Notes: generated by a model not told the origin, from the letters alone. 64,000 bases of DNA from an uncultured Clostridia bacterium (GCA_947632615.1 CANRPW010000009.1:1-64000); one strand, 5' to 3'; shown: positions 1 to 8,464, counted from the stretch's first letter. Numbers and translations are program-made.

Positions 1-24
1 CCACCCACCCGCCCTTGAATGGTT

Positions 25-48
25 AAAAAAGGGGCTGCGCCCCTTTTT
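25..48 (-). terminator. Terminator of ileS
   Basis: A 10-bp stem (arms 26-35 and 39-48, loop TGC) lies just after the ileS stop codon. Read on the minus strand it ends in a run of six T, as an intrinsic terminator should. It is A/T-flanked and U-tailed, unlike the long GC hairpins elsewhere in the window. Confidence 0.8.
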
Positions 49-74
49 GTCGTCGGCGCCGCCCCTTTACATTA

Positions 75-3000
75 TCAGATTTTTTTTACTCCAAGAGTAG
101 TTGTTTCGCCGTTAATGTTCCATTCCTTAGAATATGCCGCTGCATCCGTTCCGTTTACGGCATTTTCAGCGAGAACATCAGCTGTTATTTCGCTTTCTCT
201 GTTTTTGAATATATCGGCTATCTTTTCGTTTCCGCTATAATAAACAGTTATTCTGTCAAGAACCTCAAAGCCGGCTTCCTTTCTCATTGTCTGTACCTTT
301 GATATTATCTCACGTACAAAGCCTTCTTCAATAAGGTCTTCAGAAAGATTGGTGTCAAGCACAACTGTTGTCTGCTTGTCGCTTTCGGAAACAAAGCCTT
401 CTTTTTTAGCTGTTTCTATAAGAAGGTCCTCCTCAGCAAGCTCAACTAAAGTTCCGTCAATTTCAAATGCTATTTTTCCGTCAGCCTTCAAAGCGCTCAT
501 AAGCGCTGAACCGTCGGCTTCTCTTAAATAGCTGCTGATGGCAGGTATGAGCTTTCCGTACTTTCTGCCCAGAGTTCTCAGCTGAGGCTTAAAGCTATAG
601 CTTGTAAATTCGGAAACATCGTCTGTAAATTCACATTCCTTAACATTAAGCTCATCAAGAATTATTGCCTTATACATATCATCAAGCGCATTTTCAGCCT
701 TTACATACATTTTGCCAATAGGCTGTCTGTTTTTGATGTTTGCGGAGTTTCTTGCTGCTCTTCCGGCTATAACTATTGAAAGGACTTCTTCCATTGATGT
801 TTCGAGGTCTTTGTCTATCAGGCTTTCGTTTGCTGCCGGGAAGTCGCAAAGGTGAACCGACTCGGGAGCGTTTTTATCAACATTTACAACAAGGTTCTGA
901 TAGATCATCTCAGACATAAATGGCACGAAAGGAGCTGAAAGCTTAGCCATCTCGGTAAGCACAGTGTAAAGTGTCATATATGCGTTTACCTTATCCTGCG
1001 GCATATCCTTGCCCCAGAAGCGCTCACGGCTTCTTCTTACATACCAGTTTGAAAGCTCGTCAACAAAATCATTAAGCGCTCTTGCAGACTCGGTTATCTT
1101 GTAGTTTTCAAGATTGTTGTCCACATATTTAATAAGTGTGTGAAGTTTTGATATTATCCACTTATCTATAGCTGCAAGCTTGTCATACTCAAAGGTATAT
1201 TTTGTTGGGTCGAAATTATCTATGTTGGCATAGAGCACGAAGAAAGCATAGGTGTTCCAAAGAGTCCCCATAAATTTTCTCTGAGCTTCATTTACTGCCT
1301 TTTCATAGAAGCGGCTTGGCAGCCATGGATTTGAGTTGGTGTAGAAATACCATCTTACAGCATCGGCGCCCTGATTGTCCAAAACCTCCCAGGGGTCTAC
1401 TACGTTGCCAAGATGTTTAGACATCTTTCTTCCGTCTTTATCCTGCACAAGACCCAGGACGATTACGTTTTCGTAAGGCGATTTGTCGAATATAAGTGTT
1501 GAAATTGCTATAAGTGTATAGAACCAGCCTCTTGTCTGATCCACTGCTTCCGAAATGAAGTTAGCAGGAAAGTGCTTTTCAAAAAGCTCCTGATTTTCAA
1601 ATGGGTAGTGAAGCTGAGCAAATGGCATAGAGCCTGAGTCGAACCAGCAGTCTATAACTTCAGATACTCTTGTCATCTGCTTGCCGCACTTAGGACATTT
1701 AATATGAACGGCATCAATGTAAGGCTTGTGAAGCTCTATATCTTCGGGACAGTCGTCTGACATTGACTTAAGCTCTTCTATGCTGCCTATGGCGTGGCGA
1801 TGACCGCACTCACATTCCCATATGGGAAGGGGCGTTCCCCAATATCTTTCACGGCTGAGACCCCAGTCGATAACATTTTCAAGGAAGTTTCCGAAACGTC
1901 CGTGCTTTATATTGTCGGGTATCCAGTTTACGGTTTCGTTGTTCTTAAGGAGCTGCTCCTTTACCTTTGTCATGGCTATAAACCATGTATCTCTTGCATA
2001 GTAGAGAAGAGGTGTGTCACATCTCCAGCAGAATGGGTAGTCATGCTCAAAGGGGAGGGCTGCAAAGAGCTTGCCTTCTTTTTTGAGCTTTTCTATAATG
2101 AGAGGATCGCCGTCTTTTACAAACTTGCCTGCGAAGTCATATACCTCTTTTGTGAAGTTGCCTTGCTCGTCTACAAGCTGAACGAAAGGAAGGTCGTAAT
2201 TTCTGCCGACTCTGGCATCGTCTTCACCGAAGGCGGGAGCTATATGAACGATACCTGTACCGTCTGTAAGAGTTACATAGCCATCGCAGGTAACAAAATA
2301 TGCATCTTTATCAAGGCTGTCCTTTACATAGTCGAAAAGAGGTTCGTAGTGTCTGCCTTCAAGGTCTTTACCGACATATTTTTCAATTACTTCTGTGCCT
2401 TCACCAAGGACAGTTTCAACAAGGGCTTCTGCCATTATGAAATATTCATCTCTTGACTTTACCTTAACATAGGTTTCCTTTGGGTTTACACAAAGACCTA
2501 CGTTTGAGGGGAGAGTCCAGGGTGTGGTCGTCCATGCAAGGAAGGATGTGTTTTCGTCGTCTACACATCTAAATCTTGCTATAACAGATGTTTCCTTTAC
2601 ATTTTTATAGCCCTGAGCTACCTCGTGGGATGAAAGGGCTGTTCCGCAGCGTGGGCAGTAGGGTACGATCTTGTGACCTTTATAGAGAAGTCCCTTGTCC
2701 CATATCTTTTTAAGCGCCCACCAGATAGACTCTATATATGAGTTATGGTAGGTGACGTATGGGTTGTCCATATCAGCCCAAAAGCCTACTCTGTCAGACA
2801 TATTTCTCCAAAGTGTTTCATATTTGAATACAGAAGCCTTACACTTCTTTATAAAAGGCTCTACGCCGTATTCTTCTATCTGAGGCTTGCCGCTGATGCC
2901 AAGCTCCTTTTCTATTTCAAGCTCTACAGGCAGTCCGTGGGTGTCCCAGCCTGCTTTTCTGAGTACATGATAGCCCTTCATAGTGCGATATCTCGGAATG

Positions 3001-3200
3001 ATATCCTTAATTACACGTGTAAGTATGTGGCCTATGTGGGGCTTGCCGTTGGCTGTCGGCGGTCCGTCGTAAAATGTAAACTCAGGATTGCCTTCTCTTA
3101 GCGCAATACTCTTTTCAAAAATATTGTTTTTCTTCCAAAATTCCAGAATGTCTTTCTCTCTGGAAGCAAAGTCTAAATTTGTGGTGACTTTGTTATACAT
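75..3200 (-). CDS. ileS: Isoleucyl-tRNA synthetase (IleRS)
   Basis: Charges tRNA-Ile with isoleucine in the cytoplasm. The 1041-residue protein has the class I signature HIGH (in PHIGHIL, near residue 57) and KMSKH near residue 595, an editing-domain region between them, and an anticodon-binding C-terminal half. The length fits the longer IleRS subgroup. The gene stands alone and is controlled by the T-box leader upstream (3221-3463), so its transcription should respond to uncharged tRNA-Ile. The ATG at 3200 is preceded by AGGAGG with good spacing. The family assignment is secure; the subgroup is inferred from length only. Confidence 0.98.
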   Translation of the reverse strand: MYNKVTTNLDFASREKDILEFWKKNNIFEKSIALREGNPEFTFYDGPPTANGKPHIGHILTRVIKDIIPRYRTMKGYHVLRKAGWDTHGLPVELEIEKELGISGKPQIEEYGVEPFIKKCKASVFKYETLWRNMSDRVGFWADMDNPYVTYHNSYIESIWWALKKIWDKGLLYKGHKIVPYCPRCGTALSSHEVAQGYKNVKETSVIARFRCVDDENTSFLAWTTTPWTLPSNVGLCVNPKETYVKVKSRDEYFIMAEALVETVLGEGTEVIEKYVGKDLEGRHYEPLFDYVKDSLDKDAYFVTCDGYVTLTDGTGIVHIAPAFGEDDARVGRNYDLPFVQLVDEQGNFTKEVYDFAGKFVKDGDPLIIEKLKKEGKLFAALPFEHDYPFCWRCDTPLLYYARDTWFIAMTKVKEQLLKNNETVNWIPDNIKHGRFGNFLENVIDWGLSRERYWGTPLPIWECECGHRHAIGSIEELKSMSDDCPEDIELHKPYIDAVHIKCPKCGKQMTRVSEVIDCWFDSGSMPFAQLHYPFENQELFEKHFPANFISEAVDQTRGWFYTLIAISTLIFDKSPYENVIVLGLVQDKDGRKMSKHLGNVVDPWEVLDNQGADAVRWYFYTNSNPWLPSRFYEKAVNEAQRKFMGTLWNTYAFFVLYANIDNFDPTKYTFEYDKLAAIDKWIISKLHTLIKYVDNNLENYKITESARALNDFVDELSNWYVRRSRERFWGKDMPQDKVNAYMTLYTVLTEMAKLSAPFVPFMSEMIYQNLVVNVDKNAPESVHLCDFPAANESLIDKDLETSMEEVLSIVIAGRAARNSANIKNRQPIGKMYVKAENALDDMYKAIILDELNVKECEFTDDVSEFTSYSFKPQLRTLGRKYGKLIPAISSYLREADGSALMSALKADGKIAFEIDGTLVELAEEDLLIETAKKEGFVSESDKQTTVVLDTNLSEDLIEEGFVREIISKVQTMRKEAGFEVLDRITVYYSGNEKIADIFKNRESEITADVLAENAVNGTDAAAYSKEWNINGETTTLGVKKI

Positions 3201-3220
3201 TTTTATACCTCCTATAAATT

Positions 3221-3463
3221 AAAAAAGCTTTCGTCACACTACAGGACGAAAGCGTAATTTCGCGGTACCACCCGAATTGACCCCTATATAAGGAGTCCTC
3301 TTTATTCCTTTAACGATGGTCTTCGTCAGAGCCTACTTTAGTTTCGTCTCTGCCGCTCGAGGGTGATCTGACGTAAGAAAAGTGACTGCCGGACTTCCAC
3401 TGCCGCCGGCTCTCTGAAGGTGTTTTTCTTAGTCCCTTCCCTGTCAAGGCGTTTGAACAATAT
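3221..3463 (-). promoter_or_regulatory. T-box riboswitch leader of ileS
   Basis: The minus strand carries the conserved T-box sequence GGGTGGTACCGCG (3261-3273), which forms the antiterminator bulge that pairs with the acceptor end of uncharged tRNA. It is followed by a competing terminator: 9-bp arms 3227-3235 and 3245-3253, then six T (3221-3226). The upstream 150 nt contain the GC-rich Stem I region (about 3363-3420). An ATC triplet at 3365-3367 is a candidate isoleucine specifier, but I did not resolve the specifier loop. Its position directly before ileS supports isoleucine specificity. Confidence 0.93.
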
Positions 3464-3470
3464 GTTAATT

Positions 3471-3499
3471 ATTATACCCAAATTAAAGAGTTTTGTAAA
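3471..3499 (-). promoter_or_regulatory. Sigma-A promoter of the ileS T-box transcript
   Basis: On the minus strand TTTACA (3494-3499) and a perfect TATAAT (3471-3476) are separated by 17 bp. Transcription would start near 3464, just before the T-box leader. Confidence 0.8.
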
Positions 3500-3568
3500 G
3501 CCCTTTTGAAAATTTATTTGCCTAAATTTAAGTTTTATTTTAAGCAAAACCATTTTTAGAGCTCAATA

Positions 3569-6064
3569 TTATTTAATGGAGATCAATTTATAGTCGGCTT
3601 TTTTGATAGCCTTTTTAAGAATGGCGTCTGAAACAGGCGAATTAAGCTTGATATGAGCCGTACCTTCAACATGGCTTACCTTTGCCTCGTCTACCTGAGG
3701 GAGGGCTTCCAAAGCCTTTTTTACTCTTGCCTCGCAGTGTTCGCACATCATACCTTCTATTTTTAATGTTTTTTCTGTTGTGTTTTCTGTATTTGTCATA
3801 TTTTCAGTCGTTTCCTTTCTTATCTTTTTATCCTTGCTGCTGTTGTGTACATTGAAAAGATTGAGCCTTAAGGCATTTGTTACAACGCAGAAGCTGGAAA
3901 GGCTCATTGCGGCTGCTGCAAACATAGGGTTGAGCCTTAAACCAAACAGAGGTATAAGCGCGCCTGCGGCAAGGGGTATGCCTATTACGTTGTAGAAGAA
4001 CGCCCAAAACAGATTTTCGTGTATATTGCGAAGGGTAGCCCTTCCCAGGCGAATAGCCGCAGGAACATCGGAAAGATTGCTTTTCATAAGTACAATATCC
4101 GCTGCATCTATGGCTACGTCTGTGCCTGCGCCTATAGCAATGCCTATGTCAGCTCTTGTAAGGGCAGGGGCATCGTTTATTCCGTCACCTACCATTGCCA
4201 CCTTGCCTTGGTTTTTAAGTGAGCGCACAACGCTTTCCTTACCGCCCGGCAAAACCCCTGCTATAACCTGGTCAACGCCTGCCTGCTTGCCTATGGCTTT
4301 TGCCGTTCTTTCATTGTCGCCTGTAAGCATAACTGTTTTTATACCCATATTTTTAAGCTCTTTTATGGCTGTGGGGCTGTCTTCCTTTATAACGTCCGCT
4401 ACGGCAATAACGCCTATAAGACTGCCGTTTTCCGCAAAGAGCAGGGGAGTTTTGCCTTCTTCTGAAAGTTTTTCGGTTTTTTCTTCAATTGTTTTGTCAA
4501 GATCTATTATTTCGCTTATATATTTAACGCTGCCGCCTATAATTTCATTTTTGCCAAGTTTTCCCCTGAGTCCGTTGCCCGAAAGGGCTTCAAAATCTGA
4601 AATTTCATGAGGTGTTATGTTAAGCTTTTTGCTTTCTTCAAGTATTGCCTTTGCGAGAGGGTGTTCGCTTTTTGCCTCTAAGGCGGCGGCTTTTTGAATA
4701 AGCTCATTTTCGGAGCTGCTTGTTGTTACAACATCTGTAACGTGAGGCTCGCCCTTTGTAATAGTGCCTGTTTTGTCAAGTACGGCTATTTCTATCCTGC
4801 CTGCTTCTTCAAGGGAGGCTGCCGTTTTAAACAAAACGCCGTTTTTTGCGCCTAAGCCGCTGCCTACCATTATGGCTACGGGGGTCGCTAAGCCCAAAGC
4901 ACAGGGACAGCTTATTACAAGTACGGAAATTCCTCTTGCAAGGGCAAAGCCTGCTTCTTCCCCGGCTATAAGCCAAATAAGGGCTGTTATAATGGCTATT
5001 GTTATAACTGCCGGAACAAATACTCCCGATACTTTGTCTGCTATCTTGGCGATGGGAGCTTTTGTGGCTGCGGCATCGCTTACCATTTTTATTATCTGAG
5101 AAAGTGTAGTGTCTTCGCCTACTCTGAGCGCGCGGCATCTTATATAGCCTGAGGTGTTGAGTGTGGCGGCGGAAACATTATCTCCCTCTGCTTTGTCTAC
5201 GGGAACGCTTTCGCCTGTAAGGGCAGACTCGTTTACCGCTGTTTTGCCTTCCGTTATAACCCCGTCTACGGGTATATTTTCACCGGGTCTTACGGCGAAT
5301 ATGTCATCCTTTTGCACCTGCTCTATAGGTACGGTGACCTCTTTGCCGTCTTTGACAACAACTGCTGTTTTGGGGGCAAGCTGCATAAGACCCTTAAGCG
5401 CATCCGTGGTCTTTCCCTTAGATATTGACTCCAGCAGTTTGCCTACTGTAATAAGTGTGAGTATCATAGCCGAGGACTCAAAATAAAATTCGTCCATAAG
5501 TGCCATGGCTTCGTGCATGGAGGTTTCCATAACGCCTATCATTTTAAACAGTGCGTACACGCTGTATACAAAGGCGGCGGATGAGCCAAGAGCGACTAAG
5601 GTATCCATATTGGGGGCGCGGTGTATAAGTCCTTTAAAGCCGCTTATGAAAAATTTTTGATTTATTACCATTACGGCTGCGGTGAGCAGAAGCTCTAAAA
5701 GTCCCAGCGCCACAGGGTTTTCAAAATACGCCGGCACGGGGAAGCCCCACATCATATGCCCCATTGAAAAGTACATAAGCACAATAAGAAATATAAGAGA
5801 AGCTAAAAGTCTTTTTTTAAGAACAGGCGTCGCCTTGTCTTCAAGAGTATTTTCGCTTTTATTTACTCCTTCAAGAGATGCTCCGTAGCCTGCTTTTTCT
5901 ACAGCGGCAATTATGGCTTCGGGTGTGGCCGTGCCTTCAACGCCCATAGAATTTGTAAGAAGGCTCACGCTGCAGGAGGTCACGCCCTTAACGCTGCCTA
6001 CCGCCTTTTCTACTCTTGCGCTGCAGGCAGCGCAGTTCATTCCCGTTATTTTATATTTTGTCAT
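3569..6064 (-). CDS. copA: Copper-exporting P1B-type ATPase with N- and C-terminal metal-binding domains
   Basis: Pumps Cu(I) out of the cytoplasm using ATP. The order of parts is: an N-terminal heavy-metal-associated domain with CAAC (C11, C14), membrane helices, the TGES actuator loop near residue 285, the CPC metal site in SCPCALG near residue 386, the DKTGT phosphorylation site near 430, the GDGIND hinge, and a second heavy-metal-associated domain with GMMCEHC near 771. The last domain sits after a hydrophilic linker where a separate CopZ chaperone is often encoded. It lies 19 bp downstream of csoR and shares its copper-responsive promoter. At 831 residues it is slightly longer than usual because of the C-terminal domain. 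Confidence 0.96.
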   Translation of the reverse strand: MTKYKITGMNCAACSARVEKAVGSVKGVTSCSVSLLTNSMGVEGTATPEAIIAAVEKAGYGASLEGVNKSENTLEDKATPVLKKRLLASLIFLIVLMYFSMGHMMWGFPVPAYFENPVALGLLELLLTAAVMVINQKFFISGFKGLIHRAPNMDTLVALGSSAAFVYSVYALFKMIGVMETSMHEAMALMDEFYFESSAMILTLITVGKLLESISKGKTTDALKGLMQLAPKTAVVVKDGKEVTVPIEQVQKDDIFAVRPGENIPVDGVITEGKTAVNESALTGESVPVDKAEGDNVSAATLNTSGYIRCRALRVGEDTTLSQIIKMVSDAAATKAPIAKIADKVSGVFVPAVITIAIITALIWLIAGEEAGFALARGISVLVISCPCALGLATPVAIMVGSGLGAKNGVLFKTAASLEEAGRIEIAVLDKTGTITKGEPHVTDVVTTSSSENELIQKAAALEAKSEHPLAKAILEESKKLNITPHEISDFEALSGNGLRGKLGKNEIIGGSVKYISEIIDLDKTIEEKTEKLSEEGKTPLLFAENGSLIGVIAVADVIKEDSPTAIKELKNMGIKTVMLTGDNERTAKAIGKQAGVDQVIAGVLPGGKESVVRSLKNQGKVAMVGDGINDAPALTRADIGIAIGAGTDVAIDAADIVLMKSNLSDVPAAIRLGRATLRNIHENLFWAFFYNVIGIPLAAGALIPLFGLRLNPMFAAAAMSLSSFCVVTNALRLNLFNVHNSSKDKKIRKETTENMTNTENTTEKTLKIEGMMCEHCEARVKKALEALPQVDEAKVSHVEGTAHIKLNSPVSDAILKKAIKKADYKLISIK

Positions 6065-6083
6065 TTATATCATCTCCCATAAT

Positions 6084-6392
6084 TTACATAAGGCGGCGCA
6101 TAATGTCTGTAAGCTCGTCTATTACCTCATCTCTGCCTTCTCTTATTCCGTCGGCAACACAGCTTTTGATGTGGTCTGACAGAAGCTCTCTGTTGAATGA
6201 ATTAAGCGCCGAAAGGGCAGCTGACGACTGCATTAGTATATCTGTGCAGTATGCCTTATTTTCTACCATTGTTTTTATGCCTCTTATCTGACCCTCTATT
6301 CTGTTGAGCCTGTTGAGAAGCTTTTTCACATCGTCGGGCGTTCTGTCCTTCGTTTTATATTCTGTACAACAATTCGGTTTTTTATCTGACAT
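6084..6392 (-). CDS. csoR: CsoR-family copper-sensing transcriptional repressor
   Basis: A 102-residue all-helical repressor of the DUF156/CsoR family. The Cu(I) ligand set C-x-H-x3-C is visible as C49, H74 and C78, and the family motif LNRIEGQIRG is at about residues 29-38. Two extra cysteines (C8, C9) near the N-terminus are unusual. It is first in the operon with copA and should release the operator at 6415-6431 when copper binds. Known CsoR proteins work this way; regulation here is inferred from the operator and operon. Confidence 0.95.
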   Translation of the reverse strand: MSDKKPNCCTEYKTKDRTPDDVKKLLNRLNRIEGQIRGIKTMVENKAYCTDILMQSSAALSALNSFNRELLSDHIKSCVADGIREGRDEVIDELTDIMRRLM

Positions 6393-6409
6393 AATATCAC
6401 CTCAACGTC

Positions 6410-6438
6410 ATTATATACCCCTGTGGGGTATTTGTCAA
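6410..6438 (-). promoter_or_regulatory. Copper promoter with CsoR operator inside the spacer
   Basis: On the minus strand TTGACA (6433-6438) and TATAAT (6410-6415) are exactly 17 bp apart. The spacer is filled by the perfect inverted repeat ATACCCC-ACA-GGGGTAT (6415-6431, 7-bp arms), which matches the GC-centred character of CsoR operators. A repressor bound here would block both promoter elements, giving tight autoregulation of csoR-copA. Confidence 0.9.
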
Positions 6439-6448
6439 CAACAATTAA

Positions 6449-6483
6449 GCCCCTGCAAAGATAAAATTACCGTATGCAGGGGC
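6449..6483 (-). terminator. Possible weak terminator after the XRE/membrane pair
   Basis: The perfect 8-bp arms GCCCCTGC (6449-6456) and GCAGGGGC (6476-6483) enclose a 19-nt loop just beyond the stop at 6492. No strong U-tract follows on the minus strand, so termination efficiency is doubtful. Confidence 0.4.
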
Positions 6484-6491
6484 AGCCTGAT

Positions 6492-6917
6492 TTAATATTT
6501 TTTTCTTACAAACAAATAGCAAATATAATATATAAGGGCTTGTGCGCAGATGACATATGAAAGCATTGTTGCTTCGGTGTCTTTGCCTGCTATAAATAAT
6601 ATTATCATGGCAAAGGCTGCAAAAATGAGAGAAAAGCTGAAAGTGTAGCTTTTGGCTCTGTCAGAAAGCCATATATTTCTTTCGTCTTTTGCGGCTATTT
6701 CACGCTGTTTCATAAGCTCTTCGTTTTTTATCAGCTTTATGCTTCTGTAAATTCTTATAAAACCGCAGACCGCATAAGCTATGCCTATGGAAAAAAGGGC
6801 ATTATTTAGCCTGCCATTAATAATGCCCAAAAAGCCTGTTGCGGCTATAATTATGCCTAAAATAATGAATATAACGAATATAAATATATTTGTTTTTATT
6901 TTGTTTTTAAAATTCAT
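6492..6917 (-). CDS. Four-helix membrane protein, DUF2178-like, partner of the XRE regulator
   Basis: A 141-residue protein with four predicted membrane segments (about residues 9-31, 38-56, 89-110 and 117-136) and a charged cytosolic loop containing KDERN. That pattern resembles the DUF2178 family often found beside small XRE regulators; this is recognition from memory, not a search. Its ATG overlaps the stop of the XRE gene (ATGA), so the two are translationally coupled. The function is unknown. A role as an inner-membrane stress or signalling partner of the regulator is inference. Confidence 0.75.
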   Translation of the reverse strand: MNFKNKIKTNIFIFVIFIILGIIIAATGFLGIINGRLNNALFSIGIAYAVCGFIRIYRSIKLIKNEELMKQREIAAKDERNIWLSDRAKSYTFSFSLIFAAFAMIILFIAGKDTEATMLSYVICAQALIYYICYLFVRKKY

Positions 6918-7117
6918 AGCTCATCCTCCTCATATATAAAAACTTCTTCAACAGTCCTTCCGAAAAAGCGGGAAATTTTAAAGGCAAGCTGAAGGGATGC
7001 TGTATATTTTCCGCTTTCTATAGATATTATGGTCTGTCTTGTGACATTGCAGGCATTTGCAAGCTCGTCCTGAGTAATGCCCTTTTCCTTTCTTAAGTTT
7101 TTAATATTATTTTTCAA
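6914..7117 (-). CDS. Small XRE-family HTH transcriptional regulator
   Basis: A 67-residue single-domain helix-turn-helix protein (KGITQDELANACNVTRQT is the recognition motif region). I place the start at TTG 7115-7117, because GGGGGAG lies 5 nt upstream. The open frame extends farther, but that would put the start inside the promoter. It shows the usual layout of small DNA-binding regulators paired with a membrane protein. Two direct repeats flank its promoter and are the likely autoregulatory sites. Confidence 0.85.
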   Translation of the reverse strand: MKNNIKNLRKEKGITQDELANACNVTRQTIISIESGKYTASLQLAFKISRFFGRTVEEVFIYEEDEL

Positions 7118-7147
7118 TTTTTCTCCCCCATTGTTTATAAAATGTAT

Positions 7148-7211
7148 AGCATGCTTTACATTTTTATAATAGCATAGCTTAGTATAAATGTCAAGCATAC
7201 TTTACATTTTT
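7148..7211 (-). promoter_or_regulatory. Promoter of the XRE pair bracketed by two direct-repeat operators
   Basis: On the minus strand TTGACA (7189-7194) and TATTAT (7166-7171) are 17 bp apart. The 18-bp sequence AAAAATGTAAAGYATGCT occurs twice (7148-7165 and 7194-7211) with one mismatch. One copy abuts the -10 and the other touches the -35. Two sites 46 bp apart suit cooperative binding by a small XRE dimer. The sequence is observed; the operator role is inferred. Confidence 0.75.
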
Positions 7212-7215
7212 GCAT

Positions 7216-7251
7216 AAAAAAAGACTCACATCTTTTAAAGATATGAGTCTT
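7216..7251 (-). terminator. Terminator of the rpsF-ssb-rpsR operon
   Basis: Arms 7221-7234 and 7238-7251 form a 14-bp stem with one mismatched pair region. On the minus strand it is followed by seven T (7216-7222). It lies 10 bp past the rpsR stop. Confidence 0.85.
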
Positions 7252-7260
7252 GTGAGTTTA

Positions 7261-7491
7261 TTATTCAGCTACATATGGTAAGAGTGCAACGTGTCTTGCT
7301 CTCTTTACAGCTACTGTAAGTACCCTCTGGTGCTTAGCACAGTTTCCTGTAATTCTTCTTGGAAGAATTTTACCTCTTTCGGAAACGAACTTACGGAGTC
7401 TGGCTGTATCTTTGTAGTCGATATGATTTATACCTTCGGCACAGAATGCGCAAACACGCTTTTTTCTTCTGCCGCGTCTTTTGTTTATCAT
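7261..7491 (-). CDS. rpsR: 30S ribosomal protein S18
   Basis: A 76-residue S18 with the conserved core [18 protein letters not shown] and a basic C-terminal half ending ARHVALLPY. The N-terminus has CAFC, part of the zinc-type variant of S18. I chose ATG 7489-7491, which has AAGGAGG at 10 nt. A TTG three codons earlier sits almost on that site and is less likely. Third gene of the rpsF-ssb-rpsR operon; S18 binds next to S6 on the platform of the small subunit. Confidence 0.97.
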   Translation of the reverse strand: MINKRRGRRKKRVCAFCAEGINHIDYKDTARLRKFVSERGKILPRRITGNCAKHQRVLTVAVKRARHVALLPYVAE

Positions 7492-7547
7492 AGCGTTCAA
7501 TCCTCCTTAAACCTGTTGTTTATAGGCAACAGGAATATTTAATAGAA

Positions 7548-8012
7548 TCAGAATGGCAGATCATCCGGGTCTACACTATCTTCGACCTGATAAAAACCGT
7601 CATCGTTGTTGTTATAGGTGTTTACTTTTGGTGTTGAGGATGCAGGAGTCGGAGCCGGAGCAAACGCGTTATCTCTGTATGACTGATTTGCTGATTTCTT
7701 CTCAACAAATTCGGCTTCTTCCGTTACGACCTCAGCGCTTGTTCTTCTCTGACCCTGGCTGTCTTCCCAGTTTCTTATCTGAAGTCTGCCGCTAATGCCT
7801 ATCTGCATACCTTTTACAAAATATTTCTGAATAAACTCGCCTGTTTTGCCAAAAGCCACACAATTTATGAAGTCTGCATCTGCCTCGCCCTCACGTCTGT
7901 ACCGTCTGTTTACAGCGATTGAAAAACGGCAGATAGCAAGAGGCTCTGCTGACTGTGAATATCTTGTTTCAGGGTCTCTGACAAAACGGCCTACAAGTAA
8001 TACTTTATTCAT
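7548..8012 (-). CDS. ssb: Single-stranded DNA-binding protein
   Basis: A 154-residue SSB. It has an N-terminal OB fold (MNKVLLVGRFVRDPETRYS onward), a disordered Pro/Asn-rich linker from about residue 105, and the acidic tip DPDDLPF that recruits repair and replication partners. GAGGG precedes the ATG at 8010-8012. The upstream GTG start is possible but lacks proper spacing. It sits between rpsF and rpsR, the usual place in Bacillota. Confidence 0.97.
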   Translation of the reverse strand: MNKVLLVGRFVRDPETRYSQSAEPLAICRFSIAVNRRYRREGEADADFINCVAFGKTGEFIQKYFVKGMQIGISGRLQIRNWEDSQGQRRTSAEVVTEEAEFVEKKSANQSYRDNAFAPAPTPASSTPKVNTYNNNDDGFYQVEDSVDPDDLPF

Positions 8013-8025
8013 ATTCTTCACCCTC

Positions 8026-8313
8026 TTATTCTTCTACCTTAGTGATAAGGTAACGCAGAACATTATCCATAATTCTCATACGCTTTTCAACTTCTACAGG
8101 CACTGACGGTTCGCCTGTGAAAGTAACGAAATTGTAGACGCCCTCTCTGAGCTTCTGAATTTCATAAGCAAGTCTCTTTTTGCCCCAATCGTCTACGTTT
8201 TCAACCTTTCCGCCGAAACGCTCGATTAAAGACTGTACACCTGCCTGAGCAGCAGCATAAGCTTCTTCTTCTAATGTAGGATTATAAACTACAGCAAGTT
8301 CGTACTTGTTCAT
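8026..8313 (-). CDS. rpsF: 30S ribosomal protein S6
   Basis: A 95-residue S6 starting MNKYELAVVYNP, with the typical central GKKRLAYEI segment. The ATG at 8311-8313 follows AGGAGGTG at ideal spacing, which rules out the longer open frame. First gene of the rpsF-ssb-rpsR operon, 13 bp before ssb. In several bacteria the S6:S18 complex represses this operon through its leader; a candidate site is listed separately. Confidence 0.97.
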   Translation of the reverse strand: MNKYELAVVYNPTLEEEAYAAAQAGVQSLIERFGGKVENVDDWGKKRLAYEIQKLREGVYNFVTFTGEPSVPVEVEKRMRIMDNVLRYLITKVEE

Positions 8314-8340
8314 CTTTCTTACACCTCCTTTTGGACTTTG

Positions 8341-8359
8341 GCCCTTTCGGTAAAAGAGC
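8341..8359 (-). promoter_or_regulatory. Candidate S6:S18-binding hairpin in the rpsF leader
   Basis: On the minus strand GCTCTTT and AAAGGGC form a 7-bp stem (one G-U pair) closing a loop TACCG. An exposed CCG in a hairpin of the rpsF leader is the known recognition feature of S6:S18 autoregulation. The full published motif was not verified here. Confidence 0.4.
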
Positions 8360-8420
8360 AAGGTTTAGGATATTTACTATCCTGTTAGCTTACGCAGTCT
8401 GATGACCGCTACGAAATAGT

Positions 8421-8449
8421 ATTTTATCACACATTTTTTATAAATGCAA
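8421..8449 (-). promoter_or_regulatory. Promoter of rpsF-ssb-rpsR
   Basis: On the minus strand TTGCAT (8444-8449) and TAAAAT (8421-8426) are 17 bp apart, giving a leader of roughly 100 nt before rpsF. Confidence 0.65.
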
Positions 8450-8464
8450 GCATTTTTTTGAAAG

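Noticed and set aside
1794-2456. A 220-codon plus-strand frame
   Set aside because: It is antisense to ileS and Cys/Tyr-rich, as expected for a shadow frame.
3338-3553. A 71-codon minus-strand frame upstream of ileS
   Set aside because: It crosses the T-box leader and its promoter, and has no ribosome site.
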